From DATFLK01 sp035267815 (lineage in GTDB: Bacteria > Pseudomonadota > Zetaproteobacteria > Mariprofundales > Mariprofundaceae), in NCBI GenBank assembly GCA_035267815.1, contig DATFLK010000186.1:1-5744 (forward strand): a stretch of 5,744 bases of DNA. Direction: 5' to 3'. How positions within the stretch are numbered: the stretch's first letter is position 1; the number at the start of each line of letters is the position of its first letter. The translations under genes and the position numbers were made by a program. Positions 1-5,744 of this stretch are shown in pieces. The notes below the pieces were generated by a model. The model had not been told where the DNA came from, did not search any database, and was given only the letters and a program-made list of their open reading frames with translations.

Positions 1-13
1 GGGCGCAAGCATT

Positions 14-59
14 TATCGTTGTTTGTCTGATCATGGATACAACGCATTCGTCAACGATA
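14..59. repeat. Inverted repeat in the miaB leader
   Basis: TATCGTTG at 14-21 is perfectly complementary to CAACGATA at 52-59, leaving a 30-nt loop. A second, mutually exclusive pairing uses part of the same left arm: CGTTGT at 17-22 with ACAACG at 39-44. The arms are short and AT-containing and no T-run follows, so this does not look like an intrinsic terminator. It could be an operator-like site, a weak RNA hairpin upstream of the ribosome binding site, or chance. Confidence 0.4.
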
Positions 60-75
60 TCGCTTTCCGCTCGCT

Positions 76-81
76 AGAGGA
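76..81 (+). promoter_or_regulatory. Shine-Dalgarno sequence deciding the miaB start
   Basis: AGAGGA lies 9 nt before the CTG at 91. It is the only good purine-rich match to the 16S rRNA tail near the 5' end of miaB. By contrast the ATG at 127 is preceded by sequence that encodes the conserved motif around the first cysteine and carries no comparable site. This supports initiation at CTG 91. Confidence 0.65.
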
Positions 82-90
82 TTATTTCCG

Positions 91-1416
91 CTGGATACGC
101 TCTATATCAAAACCTACGGTTGCCAGATGAACGAGTACGACTCCTCGCGCATGGTTGATCTGATGCGCGAGGCGTACGGTCTGCGTCTGGTGGCCGATCC
201 TCAAGACGCAGACGTGATTCTGATGAACACCTGCTCCGTACGTGAGAAGGCCGAGGAGAAGGTCTATTCCGAACTGGGGCGTTACCGTCAGATCAAGGAT
301 GAACGGCCAGATCTGGTGATCGGTGTCGGCGGCTGTGTGGCGCAGCAGGAGGGTGAACGCATCCAGAAGCGCGCCCCCTTTGTCGATATTGTCTTTGGTC
401 CGCAGACCTATCATCGGCTTCCCGAACTGGTGAAGGAGATTCGTCGGGACCGGGTGCAGGTGATGCAGACGGATATGCCGGAGATCGAGAAATTCGATCA
501 TCTGCCGGTGGCCGGTACCGCGGGCCATTCCGCCTTTGTCACGATCATGGAGGGTTGCGACAAGTTCTGCACCTTTTGCGTGGTGCCCTATACGCGTGGT
601 CCCGAGATTTCCCGTTCCGTGGCCGATGTGCTGGCGGAGTGCCGGGGGCACCTCGAGCGCGGCGCGGTGGAGATCACACTGCTCGGCCAGAACGTCAACG
701 GTTATTTGGGCAAAGGGCCGGACAGGGAGGAGTGGGACTTTGCCATGCTCCTTTATGCCGTGGCGGAACTCGACGGTCTCAAGCGGCTGCGTTTTACCAC
801 CAGCCATCCGATGGAGATGAATGACGGACTGATCGAGGCGTTTGCCGAGATTCCCCAGCTCATGCCCTATCTTCATCTTCCGGTGCAGAGCGGTTCGGAT
901 CGTATCCTCAAGGCGATGCATCGCGGTCATACTCGTGCACACTATCTCGATATTATCGAACGGCTCCGCACAGCCTGCCCGGAGATCGCACTCTCCTCGG
1001 ACTTTATCGTTGGGTTCCCCGGTGAATCGGACGAGGATTTCGAGGCGACTCTCGATTTGGTTCGGGAGGTCCGTTTCGATTCCGCCTTTTGCTTCAAGTA
1101 TTCGCCCCGACCGGGCACACCGGCCTCGAAGGTGTCGGACAGCGTGCCGGAACCGGTCAAGGATGAGCGGCTTCAGCGATTACTGGGACTGATGCGCCAA
1201 TGCAATGCCGAGAGCCACCAGGCTCAGGTTGGTCGCGAGGTGGATGTGCTGGTCGAAGGGAAGAGCCGCACCGAGGGTGACATGCAGGCGCGCACTCCCG
1301 ATTTCCGTATTGTCCATTTCCGTGGCAGGGAACGGCTGGTCGGACAGATCATGCCGGTGCGCGTGACGCAGGCCTACGGTCAGTCGTTGCGCGGCGAACT
1401 GATGATTTCCGAATGA
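91..1416 (+). CDS. miaB: tRNA-2-methylthio-N6-dimethylallyladenosine synthase MiaB, probable CTG start
   Basis: MiaB is a cytoplasmic radical-SAM methylthiotransferase that converts i6A37 to ms2i6A37 in tRNAs reading UNN codons. From CTG 91 the protein is 441 residues, a normal family length. The N-terminal UPF0004 domain has its three cluster-binding cysteines at C11 (KTYGCQMNEYDS), C48 (NTCSVREKAEEK) and C82 (GVGGCVAQQEGE). The radical-SAM motif is GCDKFCTFC, with C156, C160 and C163, followed by VVPYTRG. Further family motifs are LLGQNVN, RFTTSHP, LHLPVQSGSDR and SSDFIVGFPGE, and a C-terminal TRAM-like RNA-binding domain spans about 375-441. The start is inferred: the first in-frame ATG (127) would delete C11, while CTG 91 gives MDTLYIKTYGCQ, matching the usual N-terminus, and has AGAGGA 9 nt upstream. 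The frame is open back to 31 but offers no ATG, GTG or TTG. The stop overlaps the phoH start by 4 nt. Product assignment is near certain; the start codon is less so. Confidence 0.96.
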   Translation: MDTLYIKTYGCQMNEYDSSRMVDLMREAYGLRLVADPQDADVILMNTCSVREKAEEKVYSELGRYRQIKDERPDLVIGVGGCVAQQEGERIQKRAPFVDIVFGPQTYHRLPELVKEIRRDRVQVMQTDMPEIEKFDHLPVAGTAGHSAFVTIMEGCDKFCTFCVVPYTRGPEISRSVADVLAECRGHLERGAVEITLLGQNVNGYLGKGPDREEWDFAMLLYAVAELDGLKRLRFTTSHPMEMNDGLIEAFAEIPQLMPYLHLPVQSGSDRILKAMHRGHTRAHYLDIIERLRTACPEIALSSDFIVGFPGESDEDFEATLDLVREVRFDSAFCFKYSPRPGTPASKVSDSVPEPVKDERLQRLLGLMRQCNAESHQAQVGREVDVLVEGKSRTEGDMQARTPDFRIVHFRGRERLVGQIMPVRVTQAYGQSLRGELMISE

Positions 1417-2375
1417 CCGATACACAGCTTGATCTGCGTGAGGTGTCGCCGCATGTGCTGCGCGATCTGTGCGGTGCCGGCAACCGTGTGCTACACCGCA
1501 TAGAGGAGCGGTTCGATGTGCGTTTTCTGGGTCAGCCCGGTGAGTGGCGCATCGAGGGCGATGAGGCCGTGAGCGCCGCCCGGGTGTTGCGTGCGCTGCT
1601 GCCGTGGGCCGAGAAGGGGCCGCTGGAGGATGTTGTGGTGGAAGGCGTACTGCGCGACCGTGATACGTGGGAGGAGGATGAGGCGCCGATACCGCCGGAG
1701 GCAGGTGGCGATGTGTTGGTGGCCGGCCGTCGCCGTGTTCAGGGCAAAACCAGTAATCAGCGTCGCTATGTCGAGAGTATCCGCAAACATGTGCTGACAC
1801 TGGCGGTCGGTCCGGCGGGTACGGGCAAGACCTATCTGGCCGTGGCTGCGGCGGTGGAGGCGTTGCAGTCTCATCAGGTGGAACGGGTGATTCTGACACG
1901 GCCGGCGGTGGAGGCGGGAGAACGTCTGGGTTTTCTGCCCGGCGACATGCAGCAGAAGGTGGATCCCTACCTGAGACCACTGTTCGATGCATTGGCCGAC
2001 ATGATCGGCCTGGAGAAAATGGGCGGCATGGTGACGGCGGGTCGGATTGAGGTGGCACCGCTCGCCTATATGCGCGGACGCACACTGAACGACGCCTTTG
2101 TGATTCTGGATGAGGCGCAGAATACGACGCGCGAACAGATGAAGATGTTCCTGACCCGTTTGGGCTTTTCGTCCAGGATGGTGGTGACCGGTGATATTAC
2201 GCAGGTTGACCTGCCGGCCAAGCAGCAGAGCGGCCTGTTGCACGCCCTGCAGGTATTGGAGGGTGTGCAGGATGTGGGCATCTGTCGGCTGAATGGCGGT
2301 GACGTGGTGCGCCATCCACTTGTTGAAAGAATCGTAACGGCTTATGAACATGTCGAGGCGGGCGGCGATGATTGA
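1413..2375 (+). CDS. ybeZ: PhoH-like (YbeZ-type) ATPase
   Basis: This is a 320-residue cytoplasmic P-loop NTPase of the PhoH family, the YbeZ type encoded next to ybeY. Residues about 10-65 form the short N-terminal PhoH domain, followed by an acidic, proline-containing linker (about 85-105) and the KTSNQRRYVESI segment that leads into the ATPase core. The Walker A motif GPAGTGKT is at 133-140, Walker B FVILDEAQN at 229-237, and the third conserved motif TGDITQVDLP begins at 259. All catalytic motifs are intact. YbeZ is known to interact with YbeY and is implicated in RNA metabolism and ribosome maturation; its exact substrate is unsettled. The ATG overlaps the miaB stop (ATGA), which suggests translational coupling, and the stop overlaps the ybeY start by 8 nt. 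In databases it may simply be called phoH. The family call is firm and the precise biochemical role is open. Confidence 0.95.
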   Translation: MTDTQLDLREVSPHVLRDLCGAGNRVLHRIEERFDVRFLGQPGEWRIEGDEAVSAARVLRALLPWAEKGPLEDVVVEGVLRDRDTWEEDEAPIPPEAGGDVLVAGRRRVQGKTSNQRRYVESIRKHVLTLAVGPAGTGKTYLAVAAAVEALQSHQVERVILTRPAVEAGERLGFLPGDMQQKVDPYLRPLFDALADMIGLEKMGGMVTAGRIEVAPLAYMRGRTLNDAFVILDEAQNTTREQMKMFLTRLGFSSRMVVTGDITQVDLPAKQQSGLLHALQVLEGVQDVGICRLNGGDVVRHPLVERIVTAYEHVEAGGDD

Positions 2376-2841
2376 GGTGATGGTGGATGAGACGGTGGCC
2401 GAGGAGGAGCCTCCGGGGAGTGATGCTGTTAATGTTGCCGTGGCGGCTGCCCTCGATGCCTCCGGGTTGTCTGGTCGCGCCTCTCTCTGTGTGCGCTTCT
2501 CGGATGATGCCACCGTGCGGCAGCTCAATCGCGACTGGCGAGGGAAGGATCGCGTGACCGACGTGCTCTCCTTCCCCATGCAGGACGGGCCGGATTATCG
2601 TGTCAGCGAACCGTTGGGGGATATCGTACTGGACTGGCCCTTCGTGCGGCATGAGGCGGAACGTCTCGGCGTGACCGGTCAGGCGCATGCCCTGCATCTG
2701 ATTGTGCACGGGGTGTTGCATCTGATCGGTTACGATCATCTCAACGATGTCGAGGCGGAGCGGATGCAGAATCTCGAACGCCGTGCCATGCGACAACTCG
2801 GTCTGCACGATCCATATCCGGAGGGTGTCACCCATGTTTGA
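2368..2841 (+). CDS. ybeY: Endoribonuclease / rRNA maturation factor YbeY
   Basis: YbeY is a metal-dependent protein needed for 16S rRNA 3'-end maturation and 70S ribosome quality control in E. coli. The chosen ATG at 2368 gives 157 residues starting MIEVMVDE, the usual YbeY opening. It has GAGG at 2355-2358, 9 nt upstream, and overlaps the phoH stop by 8 nt (ATGATTGA). An in-frame ATG at 2344 would add eight residues (MNMSRRAA) without a better binding site and is less likely. The conserved NRDWRGKDRVTDVLSFP segment runs from N54 to P70 and includes the conserved arginine R58. The zinc site HGVLHLIGYDH supplies H114, H118 and H124. The family signature is complete, so the product should be active. 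The stop overlaps the corC start. Position directly after phoH matches the known YbeZ-YbeY partnership. Confidence 0.96.
   Translation: MIEVMVDETVAEEEPPGSDAVNVAVAAALDASGLSGRASLCVRFSDDATVRQLNRDWRGKDRVTDVLSFPMQDGPDYRVSEPLGDIVLDWPFVRHEAERLGVTGQAHALHLIVHGVLHLIGYDHLNDVEAERMQNLERRAMRQLGLHDPYPEGVTHV
2820..2825 (+). promoter_or_regulatory. Shine-Dalgarno sequence deciding the corC start
   Basis: GGAGGG lies inside the last codons of ybeY, 8 nt before the ATG at 2834. It is a strong match and selects that ATG over the in-frame ATG at 2747, which lies deep inside ybeY and would add 29 residues unlike this family. Confidence 0.8.
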
Positions 2842-3658
2842 ACAGTGGCGGGAACGCGTTCGACGGTATCTGCTGCAGCGGTTGCGTCCCGGCCGTGACG
2901 AGGCGGAGCTGCTGGAGCTTCTCGGTCGGGCCGAGGCGGTGCAATCGGATGAGCACCGGCGCATGCTCGAGCGTCTGGCGGTGTTCCACGATGTGCGTGT
3001 GCGCGAGTTAATGGTGCCGCGATCTGAGATTCGGGCATTGAGCGTCAAGCTCTCCCTGAACGAGGCGGCCAGGCAGATCGCCGAACACGATTTTTCCAAA
3101 GTGCCGGTATTCGATGGCGATCTGGATCATATCCGCGGTCTTGTACATGTGTGGGATGTCTTCTCCGCCCAAGTGCGGGGTGAGCGGAAGTCGCTGGCCA
3201 AGCTGCTTCGCCCCAGTCTGAAGGTGCCCGAGTCGCAACTGGTGCTTGGACTGCTGACGCGTATGAAGCAGGAGGGAGTGCATCTTGCCATCGTCATGGA
3301 TGAGTATGGCGGTACCGGCGGGCTTGTGACGCTTTCCGATTTGTTGGCCGAGATCGTGGGGCCGCTGGATGGCAACGGCGAATCGGAGGATGCCGAGGAG
3401 TGTGTGCAGCAGCCGGACGGAAGCTGTATCGTGCAGGGTCGTATGCATGTCGAGGATCTGGAGAAGGCGGTCGGCCTGAAATTGCCCGAGGGTGATTACG
3501 ATACCGTGGCTGGATTGATTATCAGCCAGTGCGGCCGTATTCCCGGTCGGGGTGAACGGCTGGAGATTGCAGGGTTGGTGATGCATGTGATGGATGCCGA
3601 CCCGCGCCGCGTGATGAAGGTTCGCGTCGAACCGGTTCCGCCTTCCGCCGAGAGGTAG
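2834..3658 (+). CDS. corC: CorC/YbeX-type CBS-domain protein
   Basis: This 274-residue protein belongs to the short CorC (YbeX) branch of the HlyC/CorC family. It has no membrane segment or DUF21 domain, so it should be cytosolic or peripheral. A charged N-terminal helix region (1-55) precedes a CBS-domain pair: the first begins around RELMVPRSEI (57-66) and the second spans about 120-180 with MDEYGGTGGLVTLSDLLAEIVG at 155-176, the family hallmark. The C-terminal CorC/HlyC domain covers about 190-270 and contains GDYDTVAGLI at 220-229. Family members have been linked to magnesium and cobalt efflux and, in E. coli, to ribosome metabolism; CBS pairs often bind adenine nucleotides. The molecular activity is not settled. 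ATG 2834 is chosen for its strong ribosome binding site and its 8-nt overlap with ybeY (ATGTTTGA). The gene ends 6 nt before lnt. Confidence 0.94.
   Translation: MFEQWRERVRRYLLQRLRPGRDEAELLELLGRAEAVQSDEHRRMLERLAVFHDVRVRELMVPRSEIRALSVKLSLNEAARQIAEHDFSKVPVFDGDLDHIRGLVHVWDVFSAQVRGERKSLAKLLRPSLKVPESQLVLGLLTRMKQEGVHLAIVMDEYGGTGGLVTLSDLLAEIVGPLDGNGESEDAEECVQQPDGSCIVQGRMHVEDLEKAVGLKLPEGDYDTVAGLIISQCGRIPGRGERLEIAGLVMHVMDADPRRVMKVRVEPVPPSAER
3651..3655 (+). promoter_or_regulatory. Shine-Dalgarno sequence supporting the lnt TTG start
   Basis: AGAGG sits in the last codons of corC and ends just before its TAG stop. It is 9 nt upstream of the TTG at 3665. The same AGAGG core precedes the unusual miaB start. 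A second purine run, AGGGGA at 3710-3715, is too close to the out-of-frame ATG at 3717 to be ideal and has no in-frame start at a normal distance. Confidence 0.6.
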
Positions 3659-3664
3659 GCGCGC

Positions 3665-5176
3665 TTGCCGTTCGGCGTGTTTCGAAGAACCGATACCATC
3701 TTCATTGACAGGGGATATGTTCGTTTCCGCTGGCGGTTGATGCTGGCGCTGTTGTGCGGTGCGGCCATGCCCTTCGCCTTTTCACCCTACGACTACAGGA
3801 TCGTGGCCGTACTGGCTCTGGCCGGCTGGTTGTGGCTGATTATGCGTGAGCGGGCCTTTGCCATCGGACTTGCGTTCGGTATCGGATGGTTCGGATTCGG
3901 CGCCTGGTGGCTGGTGCCGACGTTTCACCAGTTCGGTCCGATGGCATATGCATGGGCCGTGCTCGCGGTAGTACCGGTCGGGGTCGTTCTGGGGCTGATG
4001 CCGGCACTGTGGGCATGGGCATGCCAGTGGCTGGCTGCGGGCCACCGGTTGCGCGTGATCCTGCTTTTTCCGGTGCTTGGGGTGGCTGAGGAGTGGCTGC
4101 GCGGCCATCTGCTGACGGGACTGCCATGGACTACGCTGGGGAATCTGCTGCTGGATACCCGGACGATCGGATGGGCGGCCTGGTTGGGTGTATACGGTGC
4201 AGCGCTTCTTCCCACCTCTCTGGCAGCTCTTCTGGTGTTGTCGCTGGAACGGCGCTACTGGCGTTTCGGACTTGTCGGCCTGGCCCTGTTTTCCGTGCTT
4301 GTCTGGTTTTCTCCCTCGCCGTTTCCTGCCAACGGAAAGCAGTATCGGGTCGCCCTGATACAGGGGGATATTCCGCAACGACTGAAGTGGCGCCCTGAAT
4401 TCCTCAATGAGACGATGCAGCGCTATGTCGATGCGTCGACCGTGGCGGCGACCCAAAGCGATGTCATCGTTTGGCCGGAGGCTGCGGTTCCGTTCTTCCT
4501 CTCCCGTTCGCCGGAGTGGGATGCATGGCTGCGCCAGCGGATGCAGTCGTGGAGCGTGCCGGTATTGTTCGGCGCAGTGAGACTGGAGCAGGACGGACGG
4601 CATGCGCTGAACGGTATCGATCTCTCCATGCCCGGCCATGATGACAGGGAGTTTGCAGCCAAACAGCATCTGGTACCTTTCGGCGAGTATGTGCCGACGT
4701 GGATCCCCTTCCTGCACGCTCTGGTTCCCAATATCGGTGATTTCACGCCGGGGCACGACAGCGGCGTGTTGCAGGCGGGTAAAAACCACTTCGGTTCGCT
4801 GATCTGTTACGAGGCCATTTTCCCCCGCGAAGCCCGGGCCCGGGTCAGGGCGGGCGCCAATGTGCTGGTCAATGTGGTCAATGATGCCTGGTACGGTCAT
4901 ACGCCGGCGACCTGGCAGCATCTGCAGTCGGCGCGCATGCGTGCCGTCGAGACCGGCCGCTATCTTCTCCGGGCGGCGAATACCGGCGTTTCGGCCATCG
5001 TTGCGCCGGATGGTCGTATTACGTCAACGATTCCATGGTTCACGCAGCGTGTACTGTACGGTAACTACCGCACATCGACGGTGGTGACGCCGTATCAGCG
5101 ATGGGGGGACTGGCCGTTGCTTGCTCTGCTGGTTCCGGTTCTACTAGTGTGGCGATACCGGAGGAGGCAGGCATGA
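3665..5176 (+). CDS. lnt: Apolipoprotein N-acyltransferase Lnt, probable TTG start
   Basis: Lnt is an inner-membrane enzyme that transfers an acyl chain from a phospholipid to the N-terminal cysteine of diacylated lipoproteins, the last step of lipoprotein maturation. From TTG 3665 it is 503 residues, close to the roughly 510 of E. coli Lnt. The N-terminal half is a membrane bundle with hydrophobic segments at about 26-42, 45-61, 64-84, 93-124, 129-140, 166-193 and 199-214. The periplasmic nitrilase-like domain starts near 229 with VALIQGDIPQRLKW. The Glu-Lys-Cys triad is E272 (VWPEAAVPFF), K333 (AAKQHLVPFGEYVP) and C381 (SLICYEAIFP). NDAWYG, ARMRAVE and a C-terminal membrane helix (483-498) with a basic tail complete the fold. 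TTG is preferred because AGAGG lies 9 nt upstream and the resulting N-terminus covers the first helix; GTG 3677 and ATG 3740 are in-frame alternatives. The stop overlaps gpsA (ATGA). Confidence 0.95.
   Translation: MPFGVFRRTDTIFIDRGYVRFRWRLMLALLCGAAMPFAFSPYDYRIVAVLALAGWLWLIMRERAFAIGLAFGIGWFGFGAWWLVPTFHQFGPMAYAWAVLAVVPVGVVLGLMPALWAWACQWLAAGHRLRVILLFPVLGVAEEWLRGHLLTGLPWTTLGNLLLDTRTIGWAAWLGVYGAALLPTSLAALLVLSLERRYWRFGLVGLALFSVLVWFSPSPFPANGKQYRVALIQGDIPQRLKWRPEFLNETMQRYVDASTVAATQSDVIVWPEAAVPFFLSRSPEWDAWLRQRMQSWSVPVLFGAVRLEQDGRHALNGIDLSMPGHDDREFAAKQHLVPFGEYVPTWIPFLHALVPNIGDFTPGHDSGVLQAGKNHFGSLICYEAIFPREARARVRAGANVLVNVVNDAWYGHTPATWQHLQSARMRAVETGRYLLRAANTGVSAIVAPDGRITSTIPWFTQRVLYGNYRTSTVVTPYQRWGDWPLLALLVPVLLVWRYRRRQA
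5160..5167 (+). promoter_or_regulatory. Shine-Dalgarno sequence for gpsA
   Basis: GGAGGAGG lies in the codons for the basic tail of Lnt. The first GGAGG ends 8 nt before the gpsA ATG at 5173 and the second GGAGG ends 5 nt before it. It is among the strongest ribosome binding sites in the window and suggests efficient gpsA initiation in addition to coupling with lnt. Confidence 0.75.
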
Positions 5177-5744
5177 GCAGAATACCGGCGGTCAGCGTCA
5201 TCGGTGCCGGCTCTTGGGGGACGGCGCTGGCCATGATGATGGCCCGGAAGGGCCGGATGGTATACCTGCATGCACGTCATGAGATGCAGGCAAACCAGCT
5301 GGAGGAGGCGCGCGAAAACCGCACCTATCTGCCGGGGATTCGTTTTCCGGATTCATTGGGTATCCGGGCCGGCATGCAGGGGCTGGAGGCCTCCTCGGGG
5401 GTGGTCGTGGCGCTTCCCTTCCAGGCGGCTGATGAGCAGTTGCCTGAGGTGGCAGCCGCGGGTTCGAATGGCCCTGTTATTGCAGCCTGTAAGGGCCTGC
5501 ATCCCCAGACGCTGGAGCGTGTGGACGAGCTCTTTTCACGCCACTTGGGAAGGGAGCGCATGGCGCTTCTCTCCGGTCCGTCGTTTGCAAGAGAGGTTGC
5601 CGAAGGTATGCCAACGGCGACGACCATGGCGGCCTACGACGAGGCGCTTGCGGTCGAGGCGGCGTCGTTGTTCGACGACACCGGTTTTCGTATCTATACC
5701 AGCACCGATGTGGTCGGCGTGGCACTTGGCGGCGCCCTGAAGAA
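5173..5744 (+). CDS. gpsA: NAD(P)+-dependent glycerol-3-phosphate dehydrogenase GpsA, N-terminal part (cut by window edge)
   Basis: GpsA reduces dihydroxyacetone phosphate to sn-glycerol-3-phosphate, the backbone precursor of phospholipids, in the cytoplasm. The window shows 190 complete codons plus two bases, with no stop, out of a usual length of about 330. The Rossmann dinucleotide-binding motif GAGSWGTAL starts at G11. Other family motifs are ENRTYLPG (48-55), the conserved lysine in AACKG (K107), the LSGPSFAREVAEGMPTA block (133-149), and GVALGGALK, which ends at K190. That last lysine is the catalytic one in this family and lies on the last full codon. A small departure is ALPFQ at 80-84, where relatives commonly have a small hydroxyl residue after the proline. 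The ATG overlaps the lnt stop (ATGA) with GGAGGAGG just upstream. Linkage to lnt is logical, since Lnt consumes phospholipid acyl chains. The identification is firm, though the C-terminal substrate-binding domain cannot be seen. Confidence 0.95.
   Translation, partial: MSRIPAVSVIGAGSWGTALAMMMARKGRMVYLHARHEMQANQLEEARENRTYLPGIRFPDSLGIRAGMQGLEASSGVVVALPFQAADEQLPEVAAAGSNGPVIAACKGLHPQTLERVDELFSRHLGRERMALLSGPSFAREVAEGMPTATTMAAYDEALAVEAASLFDDTGFRIYTSTDVVGVALGGALK

Larger units (their letters stand above)
1..90. other. Leader region upstream of miaB; no confident gene
   Basis: This stretch is less GC-rich than the genes that follow and shows no recognisable protein. Two + strand frames are open from the left edge: one ends at the TAG at 75-77 (it contains an ATG at 33 encoding only 14 residues) and one ends at the TGA at 128-130. 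Neither gives a sequence I can assign. It contains an 8-bp inverted repeat (14-21 / 52-59) and, at its end, the likely miaB ribosome binding site. I tried to place a sigma70 -35/-10 pair and found no convincing match, so the operon promoter may lie further left or be of another type. Confidence 0.5.

Noticed and set aside
33..77. ATG-initiated 14-codon frame (MDTTHSSTISLSAR) ahead of miaB as a leader peptide
   Set aside because: No Shine-Dalgarno sequence precedes it and it has no run of regulatory codons; short frames like this are expected by chance.
85..94. TTTCCGCTGG shared between the miaB start region and the lnt 5' end (3724-3733), with an 8-nt partial copy at 64-71
   Set aside because: Around a dozen or more shared 10-mers are expected by chance in a window this size, and the reading frames differ at the two sites.
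2..130. Open + strand frame from the left edge to TGA 128-130, which could be the tail of an upstream gene
   Set aside because: It would overlap the miaB start by about 40 nt, and its roughly 42 residues match nothing I recognise. It cannot be excluded without sequence to the left.
82..942. 286-codon open frame on the - strand, opposite miaB
   Set aside because: Its sequence is His/Leu/Gly-rich and explained as a shadow of the miaB radical-SAM domain; no independent coding signal.
1180..2085. 301-codon open frame on the - strand, opposite the miaB end and phoH
   Set aside because: Extremely rich in Pro, Arg, His and Ala with no domain, spanning two firmly identified genes; a composition artefact.
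1491..2579. 362-codon open frame on the - strand, opposite phoH and ybeY
   Set aside because: Covers the Walker motifs of phoH and the N-terminal half of ybeY in antisense, has low-complexity His/Gln/Arg content and no family match that I recognise.
3782..4921. 379-codon open frame on the - strand, opposite lnt
   Set aside because: It lies wholly within lnt, whose Glu-Lys-Cys triad and membrane helices are clear. The predicted protein is rich in His, Arg, Gln and Pro with no recognisable domain, typical of the antisense of a GC-rich gene.
1..5744. CRISPR arrays, tRNA or rRNA genes, insertion sequences, phage or defence genes
   Set aside because: No repeat arrays, RNA-gene signatures, transposase motifs or foreign-looking composition were seen; the window is fully accounted for by core genes.

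Overview
The window is a stretch of conserved bacterial housekeeping DNA. It holds six genes, all on the + strand and packed almost without gaps: miaB – phoH (ybeZ type) – ybeY – corC (ybeX type) – lnt – gpsA. The last gene runs off the right edge. The gene order from miaB to lnt, and the presence of apolipoprotein N-acyltransferase (Lnt), point to a diderm Gram-negative bacterium, most likely a proteobacterium. Base composition is moderately GC-rich by eye. I cannot place it to class from this window alone; gpsA directly after lnt differs from the E. coli layout and could help placement in a genome comparison.

Layout: positions 1-90 are a leader region with no confident gene, holding an 8-bp inverted repeat and a Shine-Dalgarno-like AGAGGA. 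miaB follows and most likely begins at a CTG codon at 91, because the first in-frame ATG (127) would remove a conserved cluster-binding cysteine. miaB/phoH overlap by 4 nt (ATGA), phoH/ybeY by 8 nt, and ybeY/corC by 8 nt. corC/lnt are separated by 6 nt, with lnt probably starting at TTG. lnt/gpsA overlap by 4 nt (ATGA). No internal terminator or promoter is apparent, so the block reads as one polycistronic, translationally coupled operon.

The genes fall into three functional groups. MiaB modifies adenosine 37 of tRNAs. PhoH/YbeZ and YbeY act in RNA and ribosome quality control, with CorC/YbeX genetically linked to ion homeostasis and ribosome metabolism. Lnt and GpsA serve the envelope: Lnt puts the third acyl chain on lipoproteins using phospholipid as donor, and GpsA makes the glycerol-3-phosphate from which phospholipids are built.

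I looked for an undescribed system and did not find one. What deserves a second look is at the level of translation control: non-ATG starts, the repeated overlap pattern, the leader inverted repeat, and an alternative start for lnt. The long antisense frames are best explained as shadows of the real genes.
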